From Salipiger pallidus (GTDB lineage Bacteria; Pseudomonadota; Alphaproteobacteria; Rhodobacterales; Rhodobacteraceae), in NCBI RefSeq assembly GCF_014643635.1, contig NZ_BMJV01000004.1:1-64000 (forward strand): a stretch of DNA of 64,000 bases, written 5' to 3'. The notes below the pieces were generated by a model that was not told the DNA's origin, made no database searches, and was given only the letters and a program-made list of their open reading frames with translations. The translations under genes were made by a program, and so were the position numbers. This document shows positions 7,824 through 17,620 of this stretch, piece after piece. Within the stretch, counting starts at the first letter, position 1; every line of letters begins with the position of its first letter.

Positions 7824-9264
7824 GTTGCCCCGCTGACTTCGTCCGCTTCTCTGTCTCCGCGGAAATTTTGCGAACCTCGACTGCGCCGGGGCGAATGACC
7901 AACTCCTCGATGTTGCGCTTATGGTTGCCGTGCCGTTTCTTGACCACTGCGATGGATCTGCGGATGTCCGCGCCGCTTTCGTATTGCCGCAGCAGGATCA
8001 CCGAGTCAGCAATGAAACTGCTGTCGACGTCGGTTCTCGGTTGCGCGCCAAGCAGGCCGTGCTGCGACAATGTCGCGATGACCAGCACCTGTCGCCGTGT
8101 CAGGTGTTGGATGAGGGTGTGCAGATGCGTGATCGCGTGCTTCTGGTCTGGCAGCGCCTCAAGATACCCGGTGATGCTGTCGATCACCACGACGCGCGCG
8201 CCGTCGTCGACCGATTGCAGAACCGCGTTGGAAAATTCGCCGGGTGACAGCTCGGCAGGATCGAAGTGCTTCAGAAGGATCCGGCCCGCCGCCTCCTGAT
8301 CCTCGATCTCCAGCCCGACACCGGCGGAGCGGCCGCGCAGCACCTCGGGACGTTCCTCGAACAGGAACAGCGCCGCCGTGAGCCCGCGGCTTGCCGCGTC
8401 CGCGCTCAGCACCGTCGCCATGGTCGACTTGCCGGTACCCGACTGCCCGGCAATCAAAAGCGAGGATCCAAATTCGATGCCGCCGCCGAGCAGGCTTGCC
8501 AGCGCCTTGTGGTGAGGGACAAGCCAATCCTCGAGCCGTACGGGCTTGGCCTGCTGCGGAATGACCCGCGGATAGACGATCAGACCGCCCGTCGCGATCT
8601 TGAAGTCATGGTACCCCTGCGTGTAGCGGGCGCCGCGCAACTTGGTGACGGACAAGCGCTGCTGCGGCACACCAATTTCCGGGGTCACCGTCTCAAGCTT
8701 GATCACGCCATGCACGATACCCTCGGCGTTCCGTTCGCCGCCAGCCGGTTCGAGGTGATCGACCAGCAGGGAGGTGGCTCCGACCTCGCGCAGCTCGCGG
8801 CGCAGCGAGAGAAGTTCCCGCCGGTAATGCGTTGGTGCATCTGACAGCAACCGCAGTTCCAGTAGCGAGTCGAACACGAACAGATCGGGTTTGGTCTCTT
8901 CCAGCGCAGCCGCGACCTGGTCCATTAGCTTCACCAGATCGGCTTGGTTGTTGTCCACCGAGAATACCCGTTCGTCGCCCGATGCGCCGAGCTCGGGGGT
9001 GTAAATCGAAATCTGATCGAGATCGAAGCCATGCGACCGGGCGATCATATCCAGTTCGGATCGGGACTGCGCGATGCTGAAGAACACCCCGCGTTTCCCC
9101 TGCCTGGCACCTTCGACCAGGAATTGCAGAGCCAAGGTCGTCTTGCCTGTTCCGGGTGCCCCCTCGACAAGCATGATGCGGCCCTGCGGATATCCCCCGT
9201 GCAGGACACGATCCAAGCCAGAGATCCCGGTTGCGACAGCTTCTCCGAAGGTGGCCTCTGGCAT
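7813..9264 (-). CDS. KaiC-like dual RecA ATPase
   Basis: 483 residues with two RecA-like domains. Walker A motifs are GAPGTGKT (35-42) and GQSGTGKS (273-280). The paired catalytic glutamates are lost in the first domain (A65-Q66) and kept in the second (E303-E304). In the second domain, by-eye alignment to cyanobacterial KaiC puts Thr411 at T426, Ser416 at the phosphosite S431 and Phe417 at T432, so only one of the two main phosphosites remains. No kaiB or kaiA is present nearby. Proteins of this kind in non-cyanobacteria act in stress or timing responses through partner kinases, and the downstream overlapping gene is such a kinase. The start is preceded by a GGGGGAT ribosome binding site. 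Confidence 0.85.
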   Translation of the reverse strand: MPEATFGEAVATGISGLDRVLHGGYPQGRIMLVEGAPGTGKTTLALQFLVEGARQGKRGVFFSIAQSRSELDMIARSHGFDLDQISIYTPELGASGDERVFSVDNNQADLVKLMDQVAAALEETKPDLFVFDSLLELRLLSDAPTHYRRELLSLRRELREVGATSLLVDHLEPAGGERNAEGIVHGVIKLETVTPEIGVPQQRLSVTKLRGARYTQGYHDFKIATGGLIVYPRVIPQQAKPVRLEDWLVPHHKALASLLGGGIEFGSSLLIAGQSGTGKSTMATVLSADAASRGLTAALFLFEERPEVLRGRSAGVGLEIEDQEAAGRILLKHFDPAELSPGEFSNAVLQSVDDGARVVVIDSITGYLEALPDQKHAITHLHTLIQHLTRRQVLVIATLSQHGLLGAQPRTDVDSSFIADSVILLRQYESGADIRRSIAVVKKRHGNHKRNIEELVIRPGAVEVRKISAETEKRTKSAGQLGG

Positions 9265-9726
9265 TCACTATCCCCCAATATTGACCTGACGAAAAATCTA
9301 CTCACGAACACAAGTGATTTGCGCGAAGTCTAGAAGAGAAGACTGGATAATTAAAGGCATACACTGTCAGGCCGAAGACAGGATGTGCCGGGCGCCGCGT
9401 GGAGAGGCCAGCTGGGTGCCGCACTGCGTGGAGTGAAAGCATCCGTCGAACGTGAACTCTTTCGTCCGGTCATCACAGCAGTCTGCGGGCGAAGTGAAGC
9501 CGTACACCGGTCGGGTCGCAGCGATGTCTGAGCCCCAGACGGCCATCGCGCGCGTTTCAGACCGCGCGACAATCTTCCGCAATAGTTTCGCTCTTTGCGG
9601 CTTCTTTTGCGGATCACGAGGCGCGCTTCAGAATTTTTTCGGAACACGATCGCTGAGTGGGCGGTTCTGGCTTTGGGAGCGCCGCGCGTTGTGCGGTTCG
9701 AAGCCACCTTCATAAAGGAGAGCCAT
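9265..9726. other. Intergenic region between the divergent kaiC and aldehyde oxidase operons
   Basis: A 462-base stretch with no convincing gene; reading frames across it lack family features and ribosome binding sites. The right end holds the EcfG-like promoter at 9641-9666 and a strong AAGGAGAG ribosome binding site before 9727. The left end must hold the promoter of the kaiC-kinase operon, but no clear box is visible. Confidence 0.6.
9641..9666 (+). promoter_or_regulatory. Candidate EcfG-type stress promoter for the aldehyde oxidase operon
   Basis: GGAAC (9641-9645) is followed by 17 bases and GGTT (9663-9666). This has the same spacing and the same GGTT box as the exoD promoter candidate. 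The leader to the ATG at 9727 would be about 55 bases. Confidence 0.55.
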
Positions 9727-10233
9727 ATGCGCACACGTTTCACAGTGAACGGTGAACCCCGCGAGGTCGAGCACGACACGCGCGCCACCCTTCTCGACAT
9801 CCTGAGGGACCAGCTGGGCCTGACCGGAACAAAGAAAGGCTGCGATCATGGTCAGTGTGGCGCCTGCACGGTTCTGGTCAACGGCAAGAGGGTGAATTCC
9901 TGCCTCTGCCTCGCCGCCATGCACGAAGACGATGAGATGACGACAATCGAAGGACTTGGCAGTCCCGAAGCCCTTAGCGCGCTGCAAAAGGCCTTCGTCT
10001 CGCAGGATGGCTACCAGTGCGGGTTCTGCACACCGGGCCAGATCGTATCGGCCACCGCGATGCTCGAAGAACTGCGCGCCGGCGATCCGTCCTTCGCCTC
10101 GGCGTCGCTTGAGGGAGAGATGCCGCTCGATGACTCCGAGATCGCCGAGCGCATGAGCGGGAATCTCTGCCGCTGCTCTGCCTACCCGCTGATCCGTGAA
10201 GCCATTGCCATGGCGGCCGAGGTGAAATCATGA
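9727..10233 (+). CDS. Aldehyde oxidase / xanthine dehydrogenase family, 2Fe-2S small subunit (PaoA-like)
   Basis: 168 residues. The N-terminal plant-type ferredoxin domain has Cys39, Cys44, Cys47 and Cys59, and the C-terminal helical domain has Cys98, Cys101, Cys148 and Cys150. Together they bind the two 2Fe-2S clusters that carry electrons from molybdenum to FAD. The chosen ATG follows AAGGAGAGCCAT, and a longer upstream reading has no such site. Unlike E. coli PaoA there is no twin-arginine signal peptide, so the complex should be cytoplasmic. The stop overlaps the next start (ATGA at 10230). Confidence 0.9.
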   Translation: MRTRFTVNGEPREVEHDTRATLLDILRDQLGLTGTKKGCDHGQCGACTVLVNGKRVNSCLCLAAMHEDDEMTTIEGLGSPEALSALQKAFVSQDGYQCGFCTPGQIVSATAMLEELRAGDPSFASASLEGEMPLDDSEIAERMSGNLCRCSAYPLIREAIAMAAEVKS

Positions 10234-11252
10234 GGGAGTTCGATTACACACGCGCCGAGACCCTGTCCGGGGCTGCGGGCCAGCTTGGCGAGAACGCTAG
10301 CATCATCGCGGGCGGCACCAATCTGCTGGACCTGATGAAGATCCAGGTGATGACCCCATCGCGGCTGGTGGACATCACACGGATCGACGGTCTTAGGGAT
10401 GTATCCGAAGACGGTGAGGGCCTGCGCATCGGTGCGCTTGTCACCAATTCCGAATTGGCGGCAGATCCCCGCGTCCGCGAAGGGTGGCCGCTGTTGTCGC
10501 GGGCCATCCTTGCCGGGGCGTCCGGGCAGATCCGCAACAAGGCGACCACCGGCGGCAATCTCCTCCAGCGCACGCGGTGTCCTTATTTTTACGACACGGC
10601 CATGCCCTGCAACAAGCGCAACCCGGGCGAGGGCTGTTCGGCGAAAGAGGGCGATGGGCGGATGCTGGCGATCTTTGGCACCTCCGAGCATTGCCTCGCG
10701 GCGCACCCATCGGACATGGCAGTGGCGCTGGCGGCCTTGCGTGCCGAGGTTGAAATCTGCGCGCCGCACGGGGATGCACGCCGCGTTCCGATCAGTGAGC
10801 TTTACAAGCTGCCGGGCGATCGTCCCGATATCGAGACCGTGCTGGCCCCGGACGACATCATCACCGCTGTGCATCTCCCCGCGCCGCAGGCCGACACACG
10901 GCAGGTCTACAAGAAAGTGCGGGACCGTGCGTCCTATGCTTTCGCGCTGGTTTCCGTGGGCGTTGCCGTCGCGATGGACGGTGACCGTATCGCTTCGGTC
11001 TCTTGCGCGATCGGCGGTGTCGCTCCGAAGCCTTGGACTGACCCGGAGATCGAGAAGGCGCTTGCCGGCCAAACCCCCTCCGACGAGGTCTTCGGTCAGG
11101 CCGCCGACAAGGCTCTGACGCAGGCCCGCTGCCAGCCCGATACCGAGTTCAAGAAGCCGCTGTTGCGGCGCACCCTGATCGCCGCGCTGCGCGAGGCCAC
11201 CGGCCTTGCCGCATCAGCGCCCGGCGTCGAGACCGCGAGGATCCCGGCATGA
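10230..11252 (+). CDS. Aldehyde oxidase FAD-binding medium subunit (PaoB/YagS-like)
   Basis: 340 residues of the CO dehydrogenase / xanthine dehydrogenase medium-subunit family. The N-terminal FAD motif [13 protein letters not shown] and [15 protein letters not shown] are present. Cysteines in [13 protein letters not shown] and GEGCSA, with a fourth in [11 protein letters not shown], match the extra 4Fe-4S cluster of the PaoB/YagS subgroup. The product passes electrons from the small subunit to FAD and then to the acceptor. Overlapping start and stop codons on both sides show tight coupling with the other two subunits. Confidence 0.9.
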   Translation: MREFDYTRAETLSGAAGQLGENASIIAGGTNLLDLMKIQVMTPSRLVDITRIDGLRDVSEDGEGLRIGALVTNSELAADPRVREGWPLLSRAILAGASGQIRNKATTGGNLLQRTRCPYFYDTAMPCNKRNPGEGCSAKEGDGRMLAIFGTSEHCLAAHPSDMAVALAALRAEVEICAPHGDARRVPISELYKLPGDRPDIETVLAPDDIITAVHLPAPQADTRQVYKKVRDRASYAFALVSVGVAVAMDGDRIASVSCAIGGVAPKPWTDPEIEKALAGQTPSDEVFGQAADKALTQARCQPDTEFKKPLLRRTLIAALREATGLAASAPGVETARIPA

Positions 11253-13444
11253 CCAAGACATTCCGTATGGACGAGGCGCAGCCGCGCCTTCTGGACGAAA
11301 CCGGGCAGGGGATCGTCGGCGCACCGCTCGACCGGCCCGAGGGCCCCAAGAAAGTGTCTGGCCGCGCCGCCTATGCCGCCGACGGGCTGCCCGAGAACGC
11401 CGCGCACGGCGTGCTGGTGCGCGCGACCATCCCGCAGGGGCGCGTCACCAGGATCGACGAGTCGTCGGTCTCGGAGGTGGCGGGCCTACTTGGGGTGTTT
11501 CATGGCCCGAAGATGACCCGCAATCCGGCGCAGGGCATGGCGGGCGCCGCGCCGGTTCAGCCGGGCAACGAGGTGCATTATCACGGCCAGCCGATTGCGC
11601 TTGTGGTGGCCGAGAGCTTTGAAGCCGCGCGTGACGCGGCGCAACGGCTTGTGGTCAGTTACGACGCTGACGCTGACGTGATCACCGATCCGTCCCGAAG
11701 CGAAACGCATGAACAGGACGACCCGGAAACCGCAGGTGATTTCGAGGCAGCCTTCGCGGCGTCCGAAGTGACGCTCGACCGCACCTACACAACCGCGCCC
11801 CATGCGGCCGCGGCCATGGAACCGCACGCGGCGGTCGCGGAATGGGAGGGCGATGCGCTCACCCTTCGCGGCGCACTCCAGATGCTGCGCTTCAACAAGA
11901 AGGAACTGGCGGACTCGCTGGGGATTGACCCCGAGCAGGTGCGCATTCTTTCACCCTACATCGGAGGCGGCTTCGGCTCGAAGCTGGGGATCGGCCCGGA
12001 GGCGGTGGCAGCAGCGCTTGCCGCGCGCGAACTGGGGCGGCCGGTGCGGGTGGTGATGAGCCGCCAGACGGTCTTTGACACTGTGCTGCGCCGCACCGAA
12101 ACCAGCCAGCGCCTGCGTCTTGGTGCCGATAAGGATGGCAGACTGCGCGCGCTCTCGCATGACGACCTCGTGTCGAATATCCGTGACGAGGGATTCGCCG
12201 AGCCGGTGAGCCAGGCCTCGCAGTTCCTCTACGGTGCCGAAGGCCTGAGCTTCACCCAGACGCTTGCAAGGGTTTGCCGCACGCCTACAGGCTCCGTCCG
12301 CGCGCCGGGCGAGGCTGTGGGGATGCTGGCGCTGGAACAGGCGATGGATGAGCTTGCGGAAGAGCTGGGCATCTGCCCGGTCGAGCTGCGCCTGAAGAAC
12401 CTGCCGGACAAGAACCCGATGACCGACCAGCCGTTCAGCGCCACACGTCTTGCCGACTGCCTGCGCGAAGGCGCTGAACAGTTCGGCTGGGCCGGGCGCA
12501 AGCCCATGGGCGAGCGCCGAGAGGGCGATTGGTATGTCGGCATGGGTGTGGCCTCTGCCGCCCGCTCGAACATGCTGATCAAGTCCGCCGCGCGGGTGCG
12601 CCTGACCGGCGACGGCGCAGTGGTCGAGACCGATATGACCGATATCGGCACCGGCAGCTATGCCATCCTTGGCCAGATCACGGCCGAGATGCTTGGCCTT
12701 CCCGTGGCCAAGGTCGAGGTGCGCCTTGGTGACACCAGCTTCCCCGGCGCATCGGGATCCGGTGGCTCCTTTGGGGCGAGTTCCGCCGGCTCGGCGACCT
12801 TCCTCGCCGCGAAGGCGATCCGGGAAACACTTGCCGAGCGCATGGGGTGCAGCCTGTCCGAACTTACCTTGCAGAACGGCATCGCGCGCGGCGGCAACCG
12901 GGAGATGCCGCTGTCGGAACTGGTCGACGAGGAGCTTGTAGAGGAAGCCAGCGTCGAGGCGGGGGACACCGCCGACAGCCATTTCTCGGCCGGTTTCGGG
13001 GCGCATTTTGCCGAAGTGGCGGTGCATGTCTACACCGGCGAGGTTCGGGTGCGACGGATGCTGGGCGTGATGGCGATGGGCCGTATCCTCAACGAGAAGA
13101 CAGCGCGCTCGCAGGCTCTTGGCGGGATGATCTGGGGTCTCGGTTCTGCGTTGACCGAGAAGCTCACGCATGATCCGCGCACCGGACATCTGGCGACGCG
13201 CGATCTTGCCAACTACCACGTGCCCGCTCATGCGGATGTGCCCGGTGACCTGAAAGTGGTGTTCCTCGAAGAACGCGACGACATGGCCAACCCGATCCAG
13301 ACCAAGGGGATCGGCGAACTGGGCATTTCCGGCGCCGGGGCGGCGATTTTGAATGCCGTGCGCAACGCGTGTGGCGCCAGGGTCTACGATATGCCTGCTA
13401 CTCCTGATCGGGTGATCGCCGCGATGGATGCTGCTGGCTTTTAA
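11249..13444 (+). CDS. Aldehyde oxidase molybdopterin-binding large subunit (PaoC-like)
   Basis: 731 residues, the usual size of PaoC/YagR-type large subunits (about 730). Hallmarks are [11 protein letters not shown] near residue 235, the glycine- and serine-rich cofactor loop [18 protein letters not shown] around residue 500, and [11 protein letters not shown] near the C-terminus, whose Glu is the expected catalytic base. The subunit holds the molybdenum cofactor (the cytosine dinucleotide form in PaoC) and oxidises aldehydes to acids. No PaoD/XdhC-type maturation gene follows, so cofactor insertion must rely on a gene elsewhere. The operon ends at a strong hairpin (13450-13479). Confidence 0.9.
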   Translation: MTKTFRMDEAQPRLLDETGQGIVGAPLDRPEGPKKVSGRAAYAADGLPENAAHGVLVRATIPQGRVTRIDESSVSEVAGLLGVFHGPKMTRNPAQGMAGAAPVQPGNEVHYHGQPIALVVAESFEAARDAAQRLVVSYDADADVITDPSRSETHEQDDPETAGDFEAAFAASEVTLDRTYTTAPHAAAAMEPHAAVAEWEGDALTLRGALQMLRFNKKELADSLGIDPEQVRILSPYIGGGFGSKLGIGPEAVAAALAARELGRPVRVVMSRQTVFDTVLRRTETSQRLRLGADKDGRLRALSHDDLVSNIRDEGFAEPVSQASQFLYGAEGLSFTQTLARVCRTPTGSVRAPGEAVGMLALEQAMDELAEELGICPVELRLKNLPDKNPMTDQPFSATRLADCLREGAEQFGWAGRKPMGERREGDWYVGMGVASAARSNMLIKSAARVRLTGDGAVVETDMTDIGTGSYAILGQITAEMLGLPVAKVEVRLGDTSFPGASGSGGSFGASSAGSATFLAAKAIRETLAERMGCSLSELTLQNGIARGGNREMPLSELVDEELVEEASVEAGDTADSHFSAGFGAHFAEVAVHVYTGEVRVRRMLGVMAMGRILNEKTARSQALGGMIWGLGSALTEKLTHDPRTGHLATRDLANYHVPAHADVPGDLKVVFLEERDDMANPIQTKGIGELGISGAGAAILNAVRNACGARVYDMPATPDRVIAAMDAAGF

Positions 13445-13747
13445 GACATCGTCTCCCGCCGCTTAGGCGGCGGGAGACGCAGGCGTTTAGTACGTGCCAG
13501 GGTGAAGCCAGAGGCTTTGCTGGGATGCGGCAAACTGAGCTGAACGTAGGATATCAACGAACGATGCATCGCCAAGGCAAATTCTGAGAGCGCGCGTTCT
13601 CATCCCTGCCGTGCCTTCACGAGCAACGATGGGGGCATTGGCCTAAAGCCGCCGTCTTGAGAGCGACTTAGGCACCACATCCGTCATTTCTTTCGTTTGA
13701 AACGCCCCCTACACGCGAGGACGCCACGTCCAAGCCGGGACCGGGTT
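13445..13747. other. Intergenic region after the aldehyde oxidase operon
   Basis: About 300 bases between convergent genes. It starts with the strong hairpin at 13450-13479. The rest holds no supported gene or known repeat. Confidence 0.5.
13450..13479 (+). terminator. Strong hairpin, probable terminator after the aldehyde oxidase operon
   Basis: A 12-13 bp perfect stem (CGTCTCCCGCCG paired with CGGCGGGAGACG) with a TTAG loop begins 6 bases after the large-subunit stop codon. No clear T-tract follows, so it may act by stabilising mRNA or as a Rho-assisted or bidirectional terminator facing the convergent DUF421 gene. Confidence 0.6.
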
Positions 13748-14257
13748 TTACATGCGCGTCGCCTGCGCGCCTTCCGTCGACGTGCCGATTACCGAGAACG
13801 ACCCATCAGACTCCAAGATCACGGCCGAGGCATCCATGAGGTCCGGGTGGCCTGCGGTGCGCACGACGGCCTCCAGCTCTTCATGGGTCACGCGAGCGCG
13901 GCGCATGGCGTCGGGCAACGGTTCGCCGTCGCGCAGCAGCAAGGCCGGTTCGGCCCGCACCACCCGGGCAAACTTGCGCGAATGCACCGACAAGGTTGTC
14001 ACTCCGTATTGCAGTGCGATCAGCAAAATGAGCGCCGTTACGCCCTCGGCCAGCGCCACGTCCTCGCTCAGAAGGATCGACGCGAGGGTCGAACCGAACG
14101 CCACCGTCACGACAAGGTCGAACGCATTCAGCTTGGCGAGCGTGCGCTTGCCCGAAACGCGCAGTGAGACCACCAAGAACGCATAGGCCAGCGTGCCCAC
14201 AACCAGCGTGCGAATGATCCCGTTCCATCCCTGAAAGAACATGTCGGACCAGTCCAT
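13748..14257 (-). CDS. DUF421 / YetF-like membrane protein
   Basis: 169 residues. Three hydrophobic segments (about 14-34, 45-63, 68-86) are followed by a soluble domain. The motif SGKRTLAKLNAFDLVVTVAFGS matches the YetF/YcaP (DUF421) family, which typically has R-x-x-G-K-R and FD motifs, and LLLRDGEPLPDAMRRARVT opens the conserved C-terminal domain. The function is unknown; homologues are often stress- or envelope-associated. The start follows GAAGGAGACGCAG, a good ribosome binding site. It is a single gene facing the aldehyde oxidase operon tail-to-tail. Confidence 0.75.
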   Translation of the reverse strand: MDWSDMFFQGWNGIIRTLVVGTLAYAFLVVSLRVSGKRTLAKLNAFDLVVTVAFGSTLASILLSEDVALAEGVTALILLIALQYGVTTLSVHSRKFARVVRAEPALLLRDGEPLPDAMRRARVTHEELEAVVRTAGHPDLMDASAVILESDGSFSVIGTSTEGAQATRM

Positions 14258-14485
14258 CTGCGTCTCCTTCGCGGTCTGAGCTGGGCACCTAGCGCGCTAT
14301 CCAAGTTCATCAACTTGCCCAAGCATCGGTCTGCCGCTTGGGCGTCGCAGAACAAAAGAGGTTATCCCGACAAACGCCCCACGCCTCCGATCTTCATTTA
14401 CTTCCCCGCCTCACGCGAGACATCATGCTGAGATCGCAGGTGTCATGGCGGGCCGCTTCATGACAGCGGCCCGCGACAGCGATGG

Positions 14486-15835
14486 TCAGCCGCCTTCTTC
14501 GGAGCGCATATCCGCAACGGCGCCTGCCTCGACAGTTCCAGATGCCTCGTTGTTCCAGGCGGTCCGCAGGAAGCTGGCGAGGGTAGCCACCTCGTCGTCG
14601 GAAAGACGGTCTGCAAAACCCGGCATGCGCAGGGCGTAGGGGCGCGCCTCGGTCGAGGGCAGGGCACCGCCGTGAAGGATCATCGAGATGAGGCCGGTGG
14701 GCTCTCCAGCTTGGACGATCGAGCTCCCGTCGAGCTCGGGAAAGACTTCGTCCGCCCCCTTGCCGTCGACGAAATGGCAAGCCCCGCAATTGTCCAGGTA
14801 GAGCCGCGCGCCCTCGGGCATGCCGGGATCCGCAGACGCAAGGATCCGTTCGGTCTGGGTTGCAGGATCGTCCAACAGACGTTCTGCAAGGCCGCCGGAA
14901 GGCGTTCCTTGCTCCTGCCCCCTATTCGCGCCGTTCCCGTCAAGGCCAACCAAGTACTGAGATACCGCCATGAGGTCATCGGCAGTCAGGTATTGCGTGC
15001 TGTCCTCGACCACCAGCGCCATCTCCCCGTTGATCGCCGCGTGGGCGTTGCGCCCGGTGCCGAGGATCTGCGCGACCTCTTCGGCGGTCCAGCCGGCGAT
15101 GGCGCTGTCCTCTCCGCGCAGGGCGGGGGCGGTCCAGCCCGCGATGACGCCACCGGTCAGGAAGCCGGCATCGCTGGCGGTATAGCCGTCCTGCACGAAG
15201 AGCGTGTTGCGCGGGCTGTGGCAAGCGCCGCAATGACCCGGACCTTCGACAAGATACGCACCGCGTTCGATCGGATCGTCCGAGGTTGCACCTGAAGCAA
15301 AGCCGACGTCGGGCATTGCAACCCATTTCCAGGCCCGCAGGCCCCAACGCTGGTCGAAGGGGAAGGGCAGGTCATTCGCGGGCACTTCGTTGCGCACCGG
15401 CTCGAGATCTTCGATGAAGTAGTGGTACAGCCCCGCAATGTCGGTTTCGGTCAGCCCGCGGTAATTGGTATAGGGCATCGCCGGATAGAGATGGTGCCCC
15501 TCCTCGTCGAGCCCGTCAATCAGCGCGCCGCGGAACTCGGCCAGGGTCCAGCCACCGATGCCGGTTTCGGGGTCCGGGGTGATGTTGGCCGAGTAGATGG
15601 TGCCCACCGGACTTTCGATGGGCCGCCCACCGGCGAAGGGCTCGCCCCCCTCGGCGGTATGGCAGGCCGCGCAATCGGCGAGGCGCATCGCGTATTCGCC
15701 GTGTTCCGCCGGTTCCGGAGCGTTGGCGGCCACCTGCGTCGGAGCGCTGCGTGACACCGGCCAGAAGATGAACACGAGAAGGGCGACGACGCCGACGATC
15801 ACCAGCGCGCCGAGAATGCGAAGGAAGGTCTTCAT
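14486..15835 (-). CDS. Triheme c-type cytochrome subunit of a membrane-bound dehydrogenase
   Basis: 449 residues with an N-terminal membrane segment (about 5-28) and three heme c motifs: CAACH near residue 57, CGACH near 204 and CGACH near 350. The layout matches cytochrome subunits of gluconate/sorbitol/alcohol dehydrogenases, which take electrons from the flavin subunit and pass them to ubiquinone in the cytoplasmic membrane on the periplasmic side. It is the last gene of a three-gene operon, 12 bases after the GMC subunit. Confidence 0.88.
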   Translation of the reverse strand: MKTFLRILGALVIVGVVALLVFIFWPVSRSAPTQVAANAPEPAEHGEYAMRLADCAACHTAEGGEPFAGGRPIESPVGTIYSANITPDPETGIGGWTLAEFRGALIDGLDEEGHHLYPAMPYTNYRGLTETDIAGLYHYFIEDLEPVRNEVPANDLPFPFDQRWGLRAWKWVAMPDVGFASGATSDDPIERGAYLVEGPGHCGACHSPRNTLFVQDGYTASDAGFLTGGVIAGWTAPALRGEDSAIAGWTAEEVAQILGTGRNAHAAINGEMALVVEDSTQYLTADDLMAVSQYLVGLDGNGANRGQEQGTPSGGLAERLLDDPATQTERILASADPGMPEGARLYLDNCGACHFVDGKGADEVFPELDGSSIVQAGEPTGLISMILHGGALPSTEARPYALRMPGFADRLSDDEVATLASFLRTAWNNEASGTVEAGAVADMRSEEGG

Positions 15836-15847
15836 GATGTCATCTCC

Positions 15848-17617
15848 TCAGACCAGGGGCCCTGGGTTCGGCAGGTATTGGTTCACGATGGCGTCGGTCG
15901 TCCAGTAGGCCAGTGCCCCCACCGCGCCGGTCGGGTTGTATTGGATGTTCTGCGGGAAGGAGGACGCGCCAAGCACGAAGACGTTGTGTTGCCCCCACGC
16001 CTGCTGGAAGCGGTTGATCGAAGAGGTCTGCGGGCTCTCCCCCATGATCGCGCCGCCGACGTTGTGGGTCGTCTGGTAGGGGCGCACGTCGTAGGTGGCA
16101 CCGTCTTCCTTGTAGCTCGACTGCCAGCTGTCGGGCTCCATGGCCTCGACGATCTCCTCGATGCGCTGGCGCATGAACTGGGTCATGCGGATGTCGTTGT
16201 CCTTCCAATCGAAGGTCAAGCGCAGCAGGGGACGGCCATGCGGGTCGGTATACGTCGGGTCGAGATCGAGATAGCAATCCCGGTACGACATGTTCGACCC
16301 GTGCGAGCCGAGCGATGTCGAATGGCCGTAGTGTTCGCCAACCGCCTGCTTCCAGTCCGCGCCCCAGTTCGGCGTGCCCTCGGGCACCGCGATGCCGCGA
16401 ATGGGCTGGCCGTTGGAATGGCCGCAGGTCATGTAGCTGCCGCCGATGAAGCCTTCTGCGGCGTAGTCGATCTGTTCCATGCCGAAATCGTTGATCGACA
16501 TGCCAGACGAGCCCGCCGCCACGAAGGGATTGAACTGGCGGTCGTTGAAGAACATCGTGGTGCCGCCGTTCATCTGGTAGCTGTAGTTCTTGCCCGTGGT
16601 GCCGGTACCGGTCTGCGGATTGTAGGGCTCGCCGATCCCCGACAGCAGCATCAGGTGGACGTTGTGGATCGAGTAGGCGGCGAGGATCACGATATCGGCG
16701 GGCTGGGTCACCTCTTCCTCGGCCTCGGCATCCCAATAGGTGACGCCGGTCGCGGTCTGACCGTCCTCGGCGAGGTTGACGCGCAGCACCTCGGAATTCA
16801 CCCGGTAGTTGAAGTTTTCATAGCGCTTCAGCGCGTCCAGGACGCAGGTCTGCGGCGAGGATTTCGAATAGTTCAGGCAGCCATAGCGCGCGCAGAACCC
16901 GCAGTAATTGCAGGGGCCCAGCTGCATCCCGTATTCGTTCACATGCGGGGCCGAGGCATTGGCGGCCGGGCGCGGGAAGGGGTGATACCCCATCTGCCGC
17001 GCTACGTCGGCGAAATGCAGGCTGTCGGGCTGCTGGGCCAGTGGCGGCAGCGGGTAGTCGCGGGACCGGTTCGGCTCAAAGGGGTTGCCGCCCTCGATCG
17101 TCTCGCCGTTCACCACGCCGGCCTGACCGGAAATCCCGGCCATGTATTCGAACCGGTCATAGTAGGGCTCCAGCTCCTCGGCGGTGACGCCCCAGTCCTG
17201 AATGGTCATGTCCTCGGGGATGGCATCGGCGCCGAAGGTCTCCTCGACATAGGTCCGCAGGCGGTACTCCTGCGCCTGCGGGCGCCAGGTCTGGCCGTTC
17301 CAGTGGATGCCTGCGCCTCCCACGCCATCACCGGGCAGGAAAGAGCCGAGCCGCCGGTAGGGCATGGCTTCTTCGTCTAGGCTGCGGCGGATGGTCAGCG
17401 TGGATTTCTTGGGGCGCTGCATATAGCCGTAGCGGATGCCGAAGCGCAGCTCGTCGATGACATCGGGATATTTGAAGTCGGGCACGGTGGACCGGTCCGG
17501 CCCGCGTTCCAGCGCGAGGATGTCGAGGCCTTCCTTGGCCAGTTCGATCCCAGCGATGGCACCGGTCCAGCCGAGGCCGACAATGACCACGTCGCGTTTC
17601 GTATCGGTTCTTGCCAT
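15848..17617 (-). CDS. GMC oxidoreductase, gluconate 2-dehydrogenase-type FAD subunit
   Basis: 589 residues. The FAD-binding motif VVIVGLGWTGAIAGIELA at the N-terminus (residues about 10-27) is the variant GxGxxG found in gluconate 2-dehydrogenase large subunits, and FGMEQIDYAAEGFIGG and the C-terminal YQTTHNVGGAIMG region are family-like. The Cys-rich stretch GPCNYCGFCARYGC is typical of this membrane-dehydrogenase subfamily. It has no signal peptide of its own and is probably exported together with the Tat-bearing third subunit. It oxidises a sugar acid or polyol in the periplasm; the substrate cannot be told from sequence. Spacing is 3 bases to the upstream subunit gene. Confidence 0.9.
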   Translation of the reverse strand: MARTDTKRDVVIVGLGWTGAIAGIELAKEGLDILALERGPDRSTVPDFKYPDVIDELRFGIRYGYMQRPKKSTLTIRRSLDEEAMPYRRLGSFLPGDGVGGAGIHWNGQTWRPQAQEYRLRTYVEETFGADAIPEDMTIQDWGVTAEELEPYYDRFEYMAGISGQAGVVNGETIEGGNPFEPNRSRDYPLPPLAQQPDSLHFADVARQMGYHPFPRPAANASAPHVNEYGMQLGPCNYCGFCARYGCLNYSKSSPQTCVLDALKRYENFNYRVNSEVLRVNLAEDGQTATGVTYWDAEAEEEVTQPADIVILAAYSIHNVHLMLLSGIGEPYNPQTGTGTTGKNYSYQMNGGTTMFFNDRQFNPFVAAGSSGMSINDFGMEQIDYAAEGFIGGSYMTCGHSNGQPIRGIAVPEGTPNWGADWKQAVGEHYGHSTSLGSHGSNMSYRDCYLDLDPTYTDPHGRPLLRLTFDWKDNDIRMTQFMRQRIEEIVEAMEPDSWQSSYKEDGATYDVRPYQTTHNVGGAIMGESPQTSSINRFQQAWGQHNVFVLGASSFPQNIQYNPTGAVGALAYWTTDAIVNQYLPNPGPLV

Positions 17618-17620
17618 GGC

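Noticed and set aside
15878-17380. 500-residue forward frame opposite the GMC oxidoreductase
   Set aside because: Antisense shadow; the reverse frame has complete FAD and GMC motifs.
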